In this document: positions 1 through 8,348 of the stretch, in pieces | Layout: each line of letters opens with the position of its first letter | Position numbering within the stretch: position 1 is the stretch's first letter | NCBI GenBank assembly: GCA_963805795.1 | Contig: CAWDVG010000001.1 | Coordinates: 1,550,001 to 1,614,000 of the forward strand | Origin: CAWARU01 sp963805795 | GTDB lineage: Bacteria; Pseudomonadota; Gammaproteobacteria; UBA6186; Azoamicaceae | Length of the DNA stretch: 64,000 nt | Direction of reading: 5' to 3' | Made by a program: the position numbers and the translations under genes | The notes under the pieces: generated by a model | Told to the model about the DNA's origin: nothing | What the model saw: only the letters and a program-made list of their open reading frames with translations | The model's database searches: none

Positions 1-101
1 ATTGGCGAATTGACCTATGTCCATGTAACTTTTAAAAGCCGACAAAAAAAAAATCGAAGTCCTTTAATGCTACTAACACTAAAATTCACTTTATTAACCT
101 T

Positions 102-285
102 TCATGGAACATTCTTGCCATCCATTTTACCATAAGGTTCGAGATAATTTAGCCTCCTTAAAAACGTATCGCATTTTATACTCTGCAGCTCAACCTCAGT
201 TAATAGATCATCAATAACCCCCAAATTTAAATGTAAATCGGCTGCAGAATACTCAAGCAAATTTGTATTTAATAAAAGGTTAATT
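102..285 (-). pseudogene. 3' part of an interrupted reading frame, function unknown
   Basis: On the minus strand this stretch stays open for about 60 codons and ends at a TGA (102-104). The translation looks protein-like (it contains LEYSAADLHLNLGVIDD) rather than random. It stops being open at the edge of the inverted-repeat element at 286. If the element is removed exactly, the frame joins the open stretch at 777-863 without a stop. I do not recognise the family. It is read as the C-terminal part of a gene broken by the insertion; no start codon is visible. Confidence 0.4.
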
Positions 286-776
286 GTAATTATTCACCAT
301 AATTTTAGCTAATCAACATAAAATTTCTAAAAGGCCTAGCCCCACCTTATGCAGCGTTCTGTTCATGCTCTTGAGGTATATCGTTAAGAGCAATTCAAAC
401 ATAGCCCTCAAAGCAGGAGATATATTCTCCTCTTCATCGAGCAATTTCTTTGCATTGCATAAAGTGTCTGAAACATTTAAATCTTTGATGTTCACCATGT
501 CTCCTTACAAGACAATGATAACATGAGATTTTTTGGCTTTGATAAATGATCACCATTGAACGAAAAATCTTCTGGACTCGTTTAAAGACCCAATGATGAT
601 TTTTTGATCTCACACGATCTTCTGGATCGTTTAAACGGTATTTTCAAATGGGGTTTAAAGAAAAGGGGAATTTGCACTAAAAAGTCTGTCAAGAGTTTTT
701 CGAACTTTTTTTCATTATTTCTAAAAAAATTCTTGAAAAACTTAGGTGAACAACCAAAATTATGGTGAATAATTAC
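286..776. mobile_element. IS66-like remnant (non-autonomous, 491 bp)
   Basis: Perfect 21-bp terminal inverted repeats lie at 286-306 (starting GTAATTATTCACC) and 756-776 (ending GGTGAATAATTAC). The GTAA terminus is the one usual for IS66-family elements. The interior keeps only a short ORF (313-498, minus) resembling the N-terminus of an IS66-type transposase, so most of the transposase is deleted and the copy cannot move itself. No 8-bp target duplication is visible (flanks ggttaatt and acgttttc). Inside, two copies of an ATCTTCTGGA-CTCGTTTAAA-like word occur near 568 and 616. Confidence 0.65.
313..498 (-). pseudogene. IS66-type transposase N-terminal fragment (61 aa)
   Basis: The small ORF starts at ATG 498 with an AAGGAG just upstream. 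Its middle (SPALRAMFELLLTIYL) resembles the helical start of IS66-like transposases, where a segment of the type SPALRSxxELLL precedes the leucine-zipper and SSKPPSSD motifs. It stops after 61 codons; the zipper, zinc-binding and catalytic DDE parts are absent. It lies wholly inside the inverted-repeat element. Assignment rests on memory of the family, so moderate confidence; function is presumably lost. Confidence 0.5.
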
Positions 777-863
777 ACGTTTTCAAGAATAATATGGTAC
801 CATTCGAAAGCTTGACGCGTTAATTGTCCTAATTTCTTCTCAATAATACTATATTTATTAACA
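777..863 (-). pseudogene. Upstream part of the reading frame interrupted by the IS remnant
   Basis: The minus strand is open here and encodes a protein-like segment (EKKLGQLTRQAFEWYHIILEN). Joining its last bases directly to position 285 keeps the frame and gives a continuous ~88-codon stretch. Upstream it is closed by a TGA inside the 855-903 hairpin, so the 5' part is also missing or altered. Family unknown. Confidence 0.35.
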
Positions 864-903
864 GTAATTGGTCAGCACATCGTTGACCAACTACTGTTAA
901 TAA
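855..903. repeat. 22-bp inverted repeat (hairpin)
   Basis: Left arm 855-876 and right arm 882-903 are complementary over 22 positions with two mismatches around a 5-nt loop (acatc). There is no T-run after either arm, so it does not look like a standard intrinsic terminator. It could be a small mobile-element end, a protein-binding palindrome or a relic. It sits between the decayed segment and the toxin-antitoxin locus. Confidence 0.5.
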
Positions 904-957
904 AACCAGATCAAAAAATTGCCCATATAATATTGCCCCCAATTTAACTTTGAAACC

Positions 958-988
958 ACAAATTCATTCTATAATTGACTGAATTTGT
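958..988 (+). promoter_or_regulatory. Candidate antitoxin operator overlapping a -10 box
   Basis: Perfect 9-bp inverted arms (ACAAATTCA at 958-966, TGAATTTGT at 980-988) are separated by 13 nt. A consensus TATAAT (970-975) lies between the arms, with a weak TTTGAA-like -35 upstream. A palindrome straddling the -10 box, about 110 bp before the antitoxin start, is the layout expected for an autorepressed toxin-antitoxin promoter. Seen directly: arms and TATAAT. Inferred: regulation. Confidence 0.4.
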
Positions 989-1096
989 AGTTTTAATGTC
1001 GGCTGCATAGCAATTAAAAGGAAAAAGGTGGTATAATTAAGGAATAATATGGTAAAATTGTGGTCAAATATATCAACCCTATTCAAGGAGACAAAA

Positions 1097-1495
1097 ATGG
1101 CTAGTACAGGTCCTTCTTTCTTCCGGACAGTCCCCCAAAAAGATTATTTTCATCTTTTTAATAAAGACGGAATATCTAATAAGGTTGATGGCGAAAAAAT
1201 AGTTAAATTACTTAACTATAAAAAAGAAGATGTTTCCGTTGCTGCCAATATTCCTATTGCTTCCGTTCGATTTGATAACAAAATGCCTGCTGAATTAAAG
1301 CAAAGGCTTACAGAATGGGCAACCGCTTTAAATTTAGTTGCGGGTTTTTTTAACGACCAAGACAAAACTATTTTATGGTTTTGCATCCCCAACCCACAAC
1401 TTGGGGGGATGTCACCCAGTGACATGATACGTGTTGGAAGATTCAAGAAATTACTAAATTTCATCCAAACAGCTTTAGACGAGAATCAGCGGTAA
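1097..1495 (+). CDS. Xre/MbcA/ParS-type antitoxin of a RES toxin system
   Basis: The protein is 132 aa from ATG 1097, chosen because AAGGAG sits 6 nt upstream; an ATG at 1049 would add 16 residues behind a weaker site. The C-terminal part carries the toxin-binding signature of MbcA/ParS/Xre antitoxins: a WF...PNPQLGGMSPSDMIRVGR segment followed by a short helix. In this family the antitoxin neutralises a RES-domain NAD+-degrading toxin encoded next to it, and usually represses the operon. Here a damaged RES gene starts 6 bp downstream at 1501. The antitoxin frame is intact, so it may be an orphan regulator or simply the last part of the locus to decay. Confidence 0.65.
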   Translation: MASTGPSFFRTVPQKDYFHLFNKDGISNKVDGEKIVKLLNYKKEDVSVAANIPIASVRFDNKMPAELKQRLTEWATALNLVAGFFNDQDKTILWFCIPNPQLGGMSPSDMIRVGRFKKLLNFIQTALDENQR

Positions 1496-1500
1496 TTTAA

Positions 1501-2162
1501 ATGACAAGAAGTCATAAAAAGGAACCTCAAGGAATAAGGGGCAACGAAAAATTAAAAATGTAAAATTTTTACTCGAATCAGGTACACTTTCAGATATACA
1601 GGCAGCCAAACAAAAAACTTCAGACTTATTAAAATATCATTGGAACTATTATTCGGAATTAGCAAGACAAAGGAGCATTATTCAGGATGAAATTAAAGCT
1701 GCTCTCATTCAAAAATCTATTTCCTATGAATTTAAAAAATGGCAGCGAGCAGTCAAGTATAAATATGGCCTACACCCTCTGTCGACCATTGGAAGTCTTA
1801 GCACTATTGGAGGTCGTTTTAATACAGGTGCAAATGTAAATCCTTAAATATTCAGTTTCCCTGGTTTGTATATAGCTAAAAATAAAGACACTACATTACA
1901 AGAACACCTAGGACAAGAAGCAACCATGCCTTCTTCAAAACTTAATGCTCGCGAACTAGCGTTAACAAATCCCACATCAGAAGTTATAGTCTCAGTCAGT
2001 GGCAACTTAGATAAGGTGTTTGATTTAAGAGATGACAATAATCTTACTCCTTTTCTTAAGCTCATTAGAAATTTTTCCTTATCCCTCCACTTATTAATAG
2101 TCCGTAAGCAAGTGTACTACAACTATTGGCAGCTACACCCATTAAGTTGTATACACCATTAG
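1501..2162 (+). pseudogene. RES-domain toxin, inactivated
   Basis: An ATG at 1501 opens a 20-codon frame that ends at TAA 1561. The next frame then continues the same protein (VKFLLESGTLSDIQAAK...), so one frameshift lies near 1555-1560. The RES signature STIGGRFNTGANVNP is followed by an in-frame TAA (1845-1847) and then by IFSFPGLYIAKNKDTTLQE and a segment containing ELALTNPTSEVIVSVSG, which again fit the RES family. After about 2090 the sequence loses resemblance and meets the convergent gene ending at 2065. RES toxins deplete NAD+; with a frameshift, a nonsense codon and a lost C-terminus this copy is very probably dead. Confidence 0.65.
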
Positions 2163-2502
2163 ATTTTTTCGTCGAATCAATTACATATTTTTCCATCACT
2201 TTAGTAATTGTATTTATATCAAGGCTGTATAGATCAATTAAGTGATTGGGGGGATGCCCTTCAACTTCAATGTCATTTTTAATCGTAGAGTTTTCACCAT
2301 CGTGTACTTGTAACTTATTAAGAATAGTTAATCCAGTAGCGGGCCAAAGACTTGCATAAAATCCTTTAGTCTCCACAGAAACATGCCCAACATTAGGAAC
2401 CCTACCAGGAACAAAACCTTTTATCATAGTGTATGGAACCGAGCTACGTATAAAACTTCCATCCTTCAAAAGGTACCCGGAATTCCAAATTCTAACTCTC
2501 AC
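2065..2502 (-). CDS. Hypothetical protein, possible permuted papain-like fold
   Basis: 145 aa from a GTG at 2502. An upstream in-frame TAG lies inside the integrase remnant, so the 5' end may be a recombination junction and the true N-terminus lost. Two conserved-looking motifs stand out: a His in VGHVSVETKGFYASLWP near residue 40 and a Cys in ANSCSTLAYGLL near residue 128. His before Cys, with Asp/Asn-rich text between, is the order seen in circularly permuted NlpC/P60- and LRAT-like enzymes. That is a pattern match, not a family identification. The gene converges on, and overlaps, the dead RES toxin by about 100 bp. Confidence 0.45.
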   Translation of the reverse strand: MRVRIWNSGYLLKDGSFIRSSVPYTMIKGFVPGRVPNVGHVSVETKGFYASLWPATGLTILNKLQVHDGENSTIKNDIEVEGHPPNHLIDLYSLDINTITKVMEKYVIDSTKKSNGVYNLMGVAANSCSTLAYGLLISGGIRKNF

Positions 2503-2516
2503 AACAGAAGAATCAT

Positions 2517-3029
2517 TTAATGTGGAAAAACTCTATGTGCTGTCTCAAGAGCACCTCTATATTCAATTCGTCGTAATGTTTCTAACACCTGCGGCGAGGT
2601 GATTTCAGAAACCTGATAAGATCCTAGCCAAGGAAAAATATACTGCTCAAGTCGACGCATAATTAAAACACTATGCTTTTCACTCCACCGAGTTGCATTT
2701 TTCATATGCCATTCTCTAGCCACAAATTCTAAGTTCCCATCTGTTCCCATCTTTATGGTATGTTTTGTGGTTTTTTTAAAAAAAGATGGATCAACGTCAT
2801 TTGCAATTTGTTTTTTAGCCAAATCTCTTCTTTCTCGAGCTTCCGCTAATGAAACGTCTGGGTAAACACCAATGGCCAATAACTTTTCCTTGCCATGAAA
2901 TCGATACTTTAATCGCCAATACTTTGAACCCACTGGTGCAATCAATAGAAACAAACCACCACTATCGGCAAGTTTATAGGGCTTATTTTTAGGCTTTGCG
3001 GCACGGATCTTGATATCGGTTAAGGACAT
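2517..3029 (-). pseudogene. P4-type tyrosine integrase, C-terminally truncated
   Basis: Start taken at ATG 3029 (GGAG 9 nt upstream), giving 170 aa. The N-terminal arm-binding domain of P4-like integrases is clear (MSLTDIKIRAAKP, ADSGGLFLLIAPVGSKYWR, then the YPDVSLAEARERRD segment), followed by the beginning of the SAM-like core-binding domain. It stops at about residue 170, where the family normally has around 400 residues. The catalytic R-H-R-Y half is missing and sequence from another gene follows. The stump lies 161 bp from the 3' end of tRNA-Ser, the standard location of an island integrase. Confidence 0.8.
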
Positions 3030-3188
3030 TGGGGGTATCTCCAAATAAGGGGGGAAATGTACCCCCAAATTATTTGGCTGCTGGGGGCTTTCCGTGGAAC
3101 TCTTAGGATAAGGTATAAATGATATTTATATTATTTACAAGTACTTATAGATATCTTAGGAATTGCTGGAATGGCAATAGATCGAAGG

Positions 3189-3279
<91 letters not shown>

Positions 3280-3367
3280 AAAATTATTAACGATAGGCAA
3301 TATATTATATCATTATCCGACCTGTCTTATTAAAGTCAATATATTATGATATAATGATGGGCCACAT

Positions 3368-3586
3368 CTAGCGAGTCCCTAATCGAAAAGATTTACTATC
3401 TTTTTCTGGGATGCAATAATCATCCGAACGGGGTTCTGCAGCCATACCATTGGGCATTATCAAGCTAGGACATTCCGAGGTCGTTTTATAATCATTAATA
3501 CGATCCCGAAACATGCCGCTACCTGCACAGGCGACCAACATTAAACACCCAATTCCCAAGACAAAACCAAAAAAAATTTTAATCAT
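3368..3586 (-). CDS. Small lipoprotein resembling only the BamC N-terminal segment
   Basis: 72 aa from ATG 3586. A hydrophobic signal ends in a lipobox (LMLVAC, then AGSG), so the mature protein would be a lipoprotein of about 53 residues. The mature part (DYKTTSECPSLIMPNGMAA...DDYCIPE) resembles the unstructured N-terminal lasso of BamC, the outer-membrane assembly lipoprotein that binds BamD. bamC normally follows dapA, as here. The two helix-grip domains of BamC are missing: the frame ends cleanly after the lasso-like part. Either a natural minimal BamC or a remnant. Homology is inferred from position plus short similarity. Confidence 0.5.
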   Translation of the reverse strand: MIKIFFGFVLGIGCLMLVACAGSGMFRDRINDYKTTSECPSLIMPNGMAAEPRSDDYCIPEKDSKSFRLGTR

Positions 3587-3652
3587 TTTGACTCTCACTT
3601 TAATTAGTAACAAACCTTGTTTAATAAACTACTTATAATAACCCTTTTTTTC

Positions 3653-4528
3653 TTATAACAAGCCGCTCTTTTCCATTGCCTCTTTTACCACTGCATGATA
3701 CTTCAGCGATAAAGGAGTTAAAGGTAAGCGAATTCCTTCATCAATCCAAACTAATTGCTGCATCGCCCATTTAACAGGAATAGGATTGGCTTCAACAAAC
3801 AATTCCGAATGCAAAGGCATTAATTTACTATTAATCTCTTCTGCTAAACGTCTATTGCCTTCAAGAGCTGCTTGACACATTTCATGCATCATTTTAGGAG
3901 CAACATTAGCCGTCACAGAAATAACACCTCGTCCGCCTTGCAAAATAAATTCCAGTGCAGTGGCGTCATCACCAGAGAGCAGATCCATAGAATCACCGCA
4001 GGCTTCCAATAAATCTCGTCCTCGTTGTAAGTCGCTACTGGCTTCTTTAATGCCCACAATATTGGAAAAATGAGAAAGACGTTTTACCGTTTCTGGTTTT
4101 AAATCACAAGCCGTTCTCCCCGTAACGTTATAAAGAATAATGGGAATTGCTACAGCTTCTGCTATAGCTTTATAATGCTGATACAATCCTTCCTGAGTGG
4201 GCTTAACACAATAGGGTGTAATGATTAGGCAAGCATCAGCCCCTAAATTCATTGCCTTTTCAGTTCTAAAAATGGTTTCCCGAGTGTCATAGGTGCCTGT
4301 ACCAACGATAACAGGAATACGATTCCCCACCATTTCTATGGTGATTTTAATAATTTCAGCTTGTTCTTCCGGATTTAATGTAGCGGCTTCTCCTGTAGTG
4401 CCGACTACAACAATCCCATCTGTACCCTGTTCTAGGTGCATAGCCACTAAACGCCGTAAACGTTGAAAATCTACTTCCCTATTAGAGGTCATGGGGGTTA
4501 CAAGGGCAACGATACTTCCATGAAACAT
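3653..4528 (-). CDS. dapA: 4-hydroxy-tetrahydrodipicolinate synthase
   Basis: 291 aa, the normal length of this TIM-barrel enzyme. It condenses pyruvate with aspartate semialdehyde, the first committed step to diaminopimelate and lysine. Visible signatures: GTTGEAATL (pyruvate/ASA loop), LYNVTGRT with the catalytic Tyr, and VGIKEASSD with the Schiff-base Lys. The start ATG at 4528 matches the family start (MFHGSIVALVTPM). It is divergent from gcvR and followed by the BamC-like lipoprotein, the classical gammaproteobacterial order. Confidence 0.97.
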   Translation of the reverse strand: MFHGSIVALVTPMTSNREVDFQRLRRLVAMHLEQGTDGIVVVGTTGEAATLNPEEQAEIIKITIEMVGNRIPVIVGTGTYDTRETIFRTEKAMNLGADACLIITPYCVKPTQEGLYQHYKAIAEAVAIPIILYNVTGRTACDLKPETVKRLSHFSNIVGIKEASSDLQRGRDLLEACGDSMDLLSGDDATALEFILQGGRGVISVTANVAPKMMHEMCQAALEGNRRLAEEINSKLMPLHSELFVEANPIPVKWAMQQLVWIDEGIRLPLTPLSLKYHAVVKEAMEKSGLL

Positions 4529-4694
4529 ATTTTATGCTCCGAATTTTACTATTTTGAGGGTTAAAGCTGATTAAAGGCCCAATTAAGCCGATAATAACGA
4601 AAGAGCTCTATTCTGGCAAGGCTCCTTTACTTAGGTACATAGGGGTTTGGAGGCAAATCTTAGAAATTGAGCCGGAAATTTGAAACTTGAAGAT

Positions 4695-4724
4695 TTGACC
4701 CGACTAGCAGCAAAATATGATAAA
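4695..4724 (+). promoter_or_regulatory. Candidate gcvR promoter
   Basis: TTGACC (4695-4700) is followed by overlapping -10-like words TATGAT (4716-4721, 15-nt spacer) and GATAAA (4719-4724, 18-nt spacer), 30-60 bp before gcvR. Neither spacing is the ideal 17, so this is a weak assignment. Confidence 0.35.
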
Positions 4725-4755
4725 ATAACCATAGGAAGACTAAGAGGTATTACAC

Positions 4756-5295
4756 ATGACTTCCATACATAATTATCTTATTATTGCTGCTGTGGGGCCT
4801 TATCAGCCTGAAGTATTAAACGAGCTTTCCCGTACCTGTACTCAATGTGGTTGTAATCTGCTTAATGTCAAGATGATTATGATGGGTAAAGAGGTCATGA
4901 TTACTCTATTCGTATCCGGGAATTGGGGGGCAATAGCCAAGATGGAAGCAACGCTTCCAGGATTAGAGCAAAGATTGGGTTTAAGTTTAATTTCTAGGCG
5001 TACATCAGAGTATATACAGCCGGTAAAATCGATGACATACACAGCACAAGTGGCTGCCATAGATAAAGCTGGAATCCTAAATGGGTTGTCTGACTTTCTC
5101 TTTCGATTAGCCATCCCTATAGAAGAAATGAGCGCCCATACCTATATCACCGCCAATGGCACCAGAATGGCTTCCCTTACCCTAAAAATTAATGTTCCAG
5201 ATACTGTTCATCTCGCAACGTTACGCGAACAATTCATGAGCTATTGCGACGATAACAATCTAGATGCTTTTTTGGAGCCTCTACGCCATCATTAA
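4756..5295 (+). CDS. gcvR: Glycine cleavage system repressor-like double ACT protein
   Basis: 179 aa with two ACT domains: residues about 6-85 (YLIIAAVGPYQPEVLNELSR...) and about 95-172 (YTAQVAAIDKAGILNGLSDFL). The arrangement and the position divergent from dapA match GcvR. In Enterobacteria this protein binds the activator GcvA and modulates the glycine cleavage operon. GcvA and the gcv genes are not in this window, so the regulatory target here is unknown. Start ATG 4756 with AAGAGG upstream. Confidence 0.85.
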   Translation: MTSIHNYLIIAAVGPYQPEVLNELSRTCTQCGCNLLNVKMIMMGKEVMITLFVSGNWGAIAKMEATLPGLEQRLGLSLISRRTSEYIQPVKSMTYTAQVAAIDKAGILNGLSDFLFRLAIPIEEMSAHTYITANGTRMASLTLKINVPDTVHLATLREQFMSYCDDNNLDAFLEPLRHH

Positions 5296-5615
5296 CAATA
5301 TTGTTCATCATTCTCAAAATTTTTTTAAATTTTTATAAAAAAAGCTTTACTTTTTAAATTGAGGGGAATAGTCTGGAATAAATCTTGAACTTCTAGACTT
5401 TGAAAGGGTTATTTTGGTTTAAATTGGATTTAGATTGAAGTTCCTAAGGGTTTAGATAATCAAGATATACTCAAAGCGATTCGCAAAGAGTATCAAGTAC
5501 CTAGAAAGAAGACATGGATGACCAGGTAGTAGTTGGGAATTGACTTCGTGATAGGATATTCTTTCAGAATATTTTATTGGTTGATGGTTTGGATAGCTAC
5601 AAGGAAGGTGGTATT
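5296..5615. other. Intergenic stretch with a coding-like relic and a short palindrome
   Basis: No intact gene is seen. Around 5441-5520 the plus strand reads like a fragment (EVPKGLDNQDILKAIRKE) without a start codon, perhaps a gene relic. Within it lies a 27-nt imperfect palindrome (5467-5493, ATACTC...GAGTAT) whose ends match the larger repeat family described at 13427, 45561 and 61457. Confidence 0.4.
5467..5493. repeat. Short member of the ATACTC/GAGTAT palindromic family
   Basis: The ends ATACTCAAAGC and GCAAAGAGTAT flank a GCGATTCGC centre. It is the smallest form of the dispersed palindrome family; it has no T-run. Membership rests on shared ends only, so confidence is moderate. Confidence 0.4.
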
Positions 5616-5855
5616 ATGTCAAACACATTTGCTTCTAGAGACAGGGACACTTGGGGTATTTTGAAATTATCAGAAACTATTTATCATTCTCATGTACCCC
5701 CATCAAATAAAGAAATTTACTTCCATCAAAACAAAGACAGGGCTTTTGAAAAAGCGTTCTTCGTGACTCATGAAGATATTTTCAATGTCTTTTCAACAGA
5801 AGACGCCTACGAAGACATGTTCATCACAGTCTGGGAGAAAGCCTTCTCAAAGTAG
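5616..5855 (+). CDS. Hypothetical protein, 79 aa
   Basis: Start ATG 5616, chosen for the strong AAGGAAGGTGG just upstream. The product (MSNTFASRDRDTWGILK...) is soluble and of mixed charge with no signal peptide or membrane segment. I do not recognise the family. It lies alone between gcvR and the convergent aspS end. A functional small gene is plausible because of the ribosome-binding site and composition, but nothing indicates its role. Confidence 0.5.
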   Translation: MSNTFASRDRDTWGILKLSETIYHSHVPPSNKEIYFHQNKDRAFEKAFFVTHEDIFNVFSTEDAYEDMFITVWEKAFSK

Positions 5856-5980
5856 ATAATTGTTCGAAATATATGCACAAAGCATATTTGCAACTTGCCC
5901 CCTGTCCACATTAGATTATCTTTTGTGGGCAGTGGGTTGTCTCTATATATACAATATATACATTTTGATATTTTATATAT

Positions 5981-7774
5981 TTATTCTGGTATTTGTTCCT
6001 GCGTTTTCACACGAATTCCCAATTCTCTTAGCTGTTGTGGATCAACCTCCGAAGGCGCATTGGTTAAAGGGCAACTCGCCGTTTGGGTTTTTGGAAAAGC
6101 AATCACTTCGCGAATGGAGGCTGAGCCGGTCATTAGCATCACAAGTCAATCAATTCCTAATGCAATTCCACCATGCGGAGGGCAACCGTACTTTAAGGCT
6201 TCCAATAAGAAACCAAATTTTTCCTGAGCTTGTTCCTTCGATATACCCAGGATACTAAATACGGCTTGTTGCATTTCTATTGAATGAATTCGAATTGAAC
6301 CCCCACCCAATTCAGTACCATTCAACACAACATCATAAGCCTTAGAAGCATAAGCACCGGGATTGGCTTTGAGTTCTGCAATACTGTCTACCCTAGCAGA
6401 CGTAAAAGGATGATGTACTGGTTCCCATCCTGTATTGCTTGGATTTGCTAAGAACATAGGGAAATCAACCACCCAAAGAATTTTCCAGTCCCCTTTTAAT
6501 AATCCTAGATCCTGACCAAGCCTATTTCTTAAAAAGGCCAAAGAATCGTTCACTACTTTGGCTTTACCAGCCCCAAAGAATAAGATGTCTCCGTTTTGAG
6601 CCTGGGTACGATTTAAAATGGCCTCGATAACATCATCGGGTAAAAATTTTAATATGGGTGATTGTAAGCCCTCGCGCCCTTGTTCTCTATTATTAACTTT
6701 AATATAAGCTAATCCCTTGGCTCCAAACTGCGTCACAAATTGAGTGTAATCGTCAATTTCTTTGCGTGACAAACGTTCTCCTCCCTTAGGAACATGGATC
6801 AAAGCAACACGGCCATCTTTGTCGTTAGCGGGTTCCGAAAATACTTTAAATTCAACTTGCTTCATCAGATCAGAAACTTCTAATAACTCCAAGGGATTTC
6901 GTAAATCAGGACGATCAATACCAAAACGGCGGATGGCATCAGCATAGGTCATAACAGGAAATGGATTCGGTAAATCTACCTGCAACATTTCTGCAAATAA
7001 TCGACGCAGCATTTCTTCCATCAATTGCATAATTTCTTTTTCTGTCAAAAAAGAAGTTTCGATATCCAACTGAGTAAATTCGGGTTGGCGATCAGCTCGC
7101 AAATCTTCATCTCTAAAGCAGCGGGCTATTTGATAATATCGATCCATGCCTGCAACCATTAATAATTGTTTAAATAGCTGCGGGGATTGGGGCAATGCAT
7201 AAAAAGAGCCAATATAATTTCGACTGGGCACAAGATAATCGCGTGCGCCTTCAGGTGTTGCCTTTGTTAAAATTGGGGTTTCAATATCTAGAAAACCATT
7301 ATTATCTAAAAATTGTCGTAATACTCGCGTTACCTTTGAACGAAATTGAAAACGTTGTAGCATCTCTGGACGGCGTAAATCTAAATAGCGATACCGCAAG
7401 CGGATTTCTTCACTCACATTTTGATGTTCGTCGGGATAAAAAGGTGGCGGTTCTGAAGCGCTTAAAATTTCTAGATTCTCGGCATGAATTTCAAGATTTC
7501 CGGTGGGTTGATTAGGGTTTTCTGTGCCTACCGGCCGGATATGTACCACTCCTTGGAGTCTTATTACAAATTCTTTCCGGATTTGTTCAGCTTTTTTAAA
7601 AAGTTTGTCTTGATCCCCACCAGGGGTAAAAACAGCTTGAACTAACCCAGAGCGATCACGCAACTCCAAAAAAATCAATCCACCCAGATCCCGACGATAA
7701 TGCACCCAACCACAAACAGCCACTGTTTTACCAATCAGGGTATCGTTTATCTCACCACAATAATAACTGCGCAT
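5981..7774 (-). CDS. aspS: Aspartyl-tRNA synthetase, interrupted by one in-frame TGA
   Basis: The class IIc synthetase charges tRNA-Asp (or tRNA-Asp/Asn). Start ATG 7774 gives MRSYYCGEINDTLIG, the family's anticodon-binding OB-fold start. Motif 2 (RCFRDEDLRADRQPEF) and the bacterial GAD insertion are present. At motif 3 the frame reads HGGIALGID and then TGA (6146-6148), where the family has the ATP-binding Arg of GIALGIDRLVM. The same frame continues LVMLMTGSASIREVIAFPK...GIRV to a TAA at 5981. Without the TGA the protein would be 597 aa, the normal size. CGA to TGA is a single C-to-T change. The enzyme is essential, so this is a consensus error, a suppressed or read-through codon, or a pseudogene with another copy elsewhere. 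Confidence 0.9.
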
Positions 7775-7877
7775 TTCTTTATTCCAATATTCCAATCTTT
7801 ATTCAAAGTATTTCAAACTATTATTTCAAAATCCCAGCTGACATGGATTCTAAGCTAATGTTGATTCCAAGCTAACC

Positions 7878-8297
7878 TTACTTTTTCAATTGATCCCAAA
7901 TTTCTTGCATTTCTGCCTCTTCCATTCGCCGCCGACGTGTTTCATCCATATCACAAGCAGCTAAATCAGCACTACCGCCACCTGCAATAGCCTGCTGCTG
8001 GCGTTCTATAATCGCTTCATTGCGGCAATTAATTTGTCCATCCTGCCAACCCCGGGCATACAAGGCATCTTGTTCGGCTCTGGCACTATCTTTTCGATAA
8101 TAACTCCCTTTAACCCCAGCTAAATATCTTCCAGAATCACAGCCTTCAACATAACCATCGACATAAGCGGGCGGTTTACCTTCTGCTACCATGTGATCGC
8201 GTAAGCTGGTCAAGTGCCGATTAGAACTCAGTCCCACGCAACCTGTTAAAGATAAAGCTGTACCAATAATTAAAGAACCTAACTTAAATTTAATCAT
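7878..8297 (-). CDS. Lipoprotein of unknown function
   Basis: 139 aa starting MIKFKLGSLIIGTALSLTGC, a clear signal peptide with an LTGC lipobox. The mature part holds Gly/Asp-rich text (DGYVEGCDSGRYLAGV, YARGWQDGQINC) with cysteines that could pair, and ends in a charged helix (ETRRRRMEEAEMQEIW). No family is recognised. It is downstream of a damaged lipoprotein gene on the same strand (8349-8585) and upstream of aspS. Confidence 0.75.
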   Translation of the reverse strand: MIKFKLGSLIIGTALSLTGCVGLSSNRHLTSLRDHMVAEGKPPAYVDGYVEGCDSGRYLAGVKGSYYRKDSARAEQDALYARGWQDGQINCRNEAIIERQQQAIAGGGSADLAACDMDETRRRRMEEAEMQEIWDQLKK

Positions 8298-8348
8298 TTT
8301 TTCCCGTCCCTTTCTATCAAAATTTCCTCAATGTCTGGCAGTTGCCTA

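Noticed and set aside
5860..6258. Two plus-strand ORFs over the aspS 3' end
   Set aside because: They oppose the AspRS C-terminus, whose conserved text continues past the TGA on the minus strand.
5981..7774. General UGA reassignment to an amino acid
   Set aside because: TGA serves as a sensible stop elsewhere (for example the OMP at 26758), and only one gene in the window has an in-frame TGA.
6146..7795. Taking aspS as a complete 549-aa gene
   Set aside because: The frame ends inside motif 3, and the family's C-terminal residues continue in the same frame to 5981.
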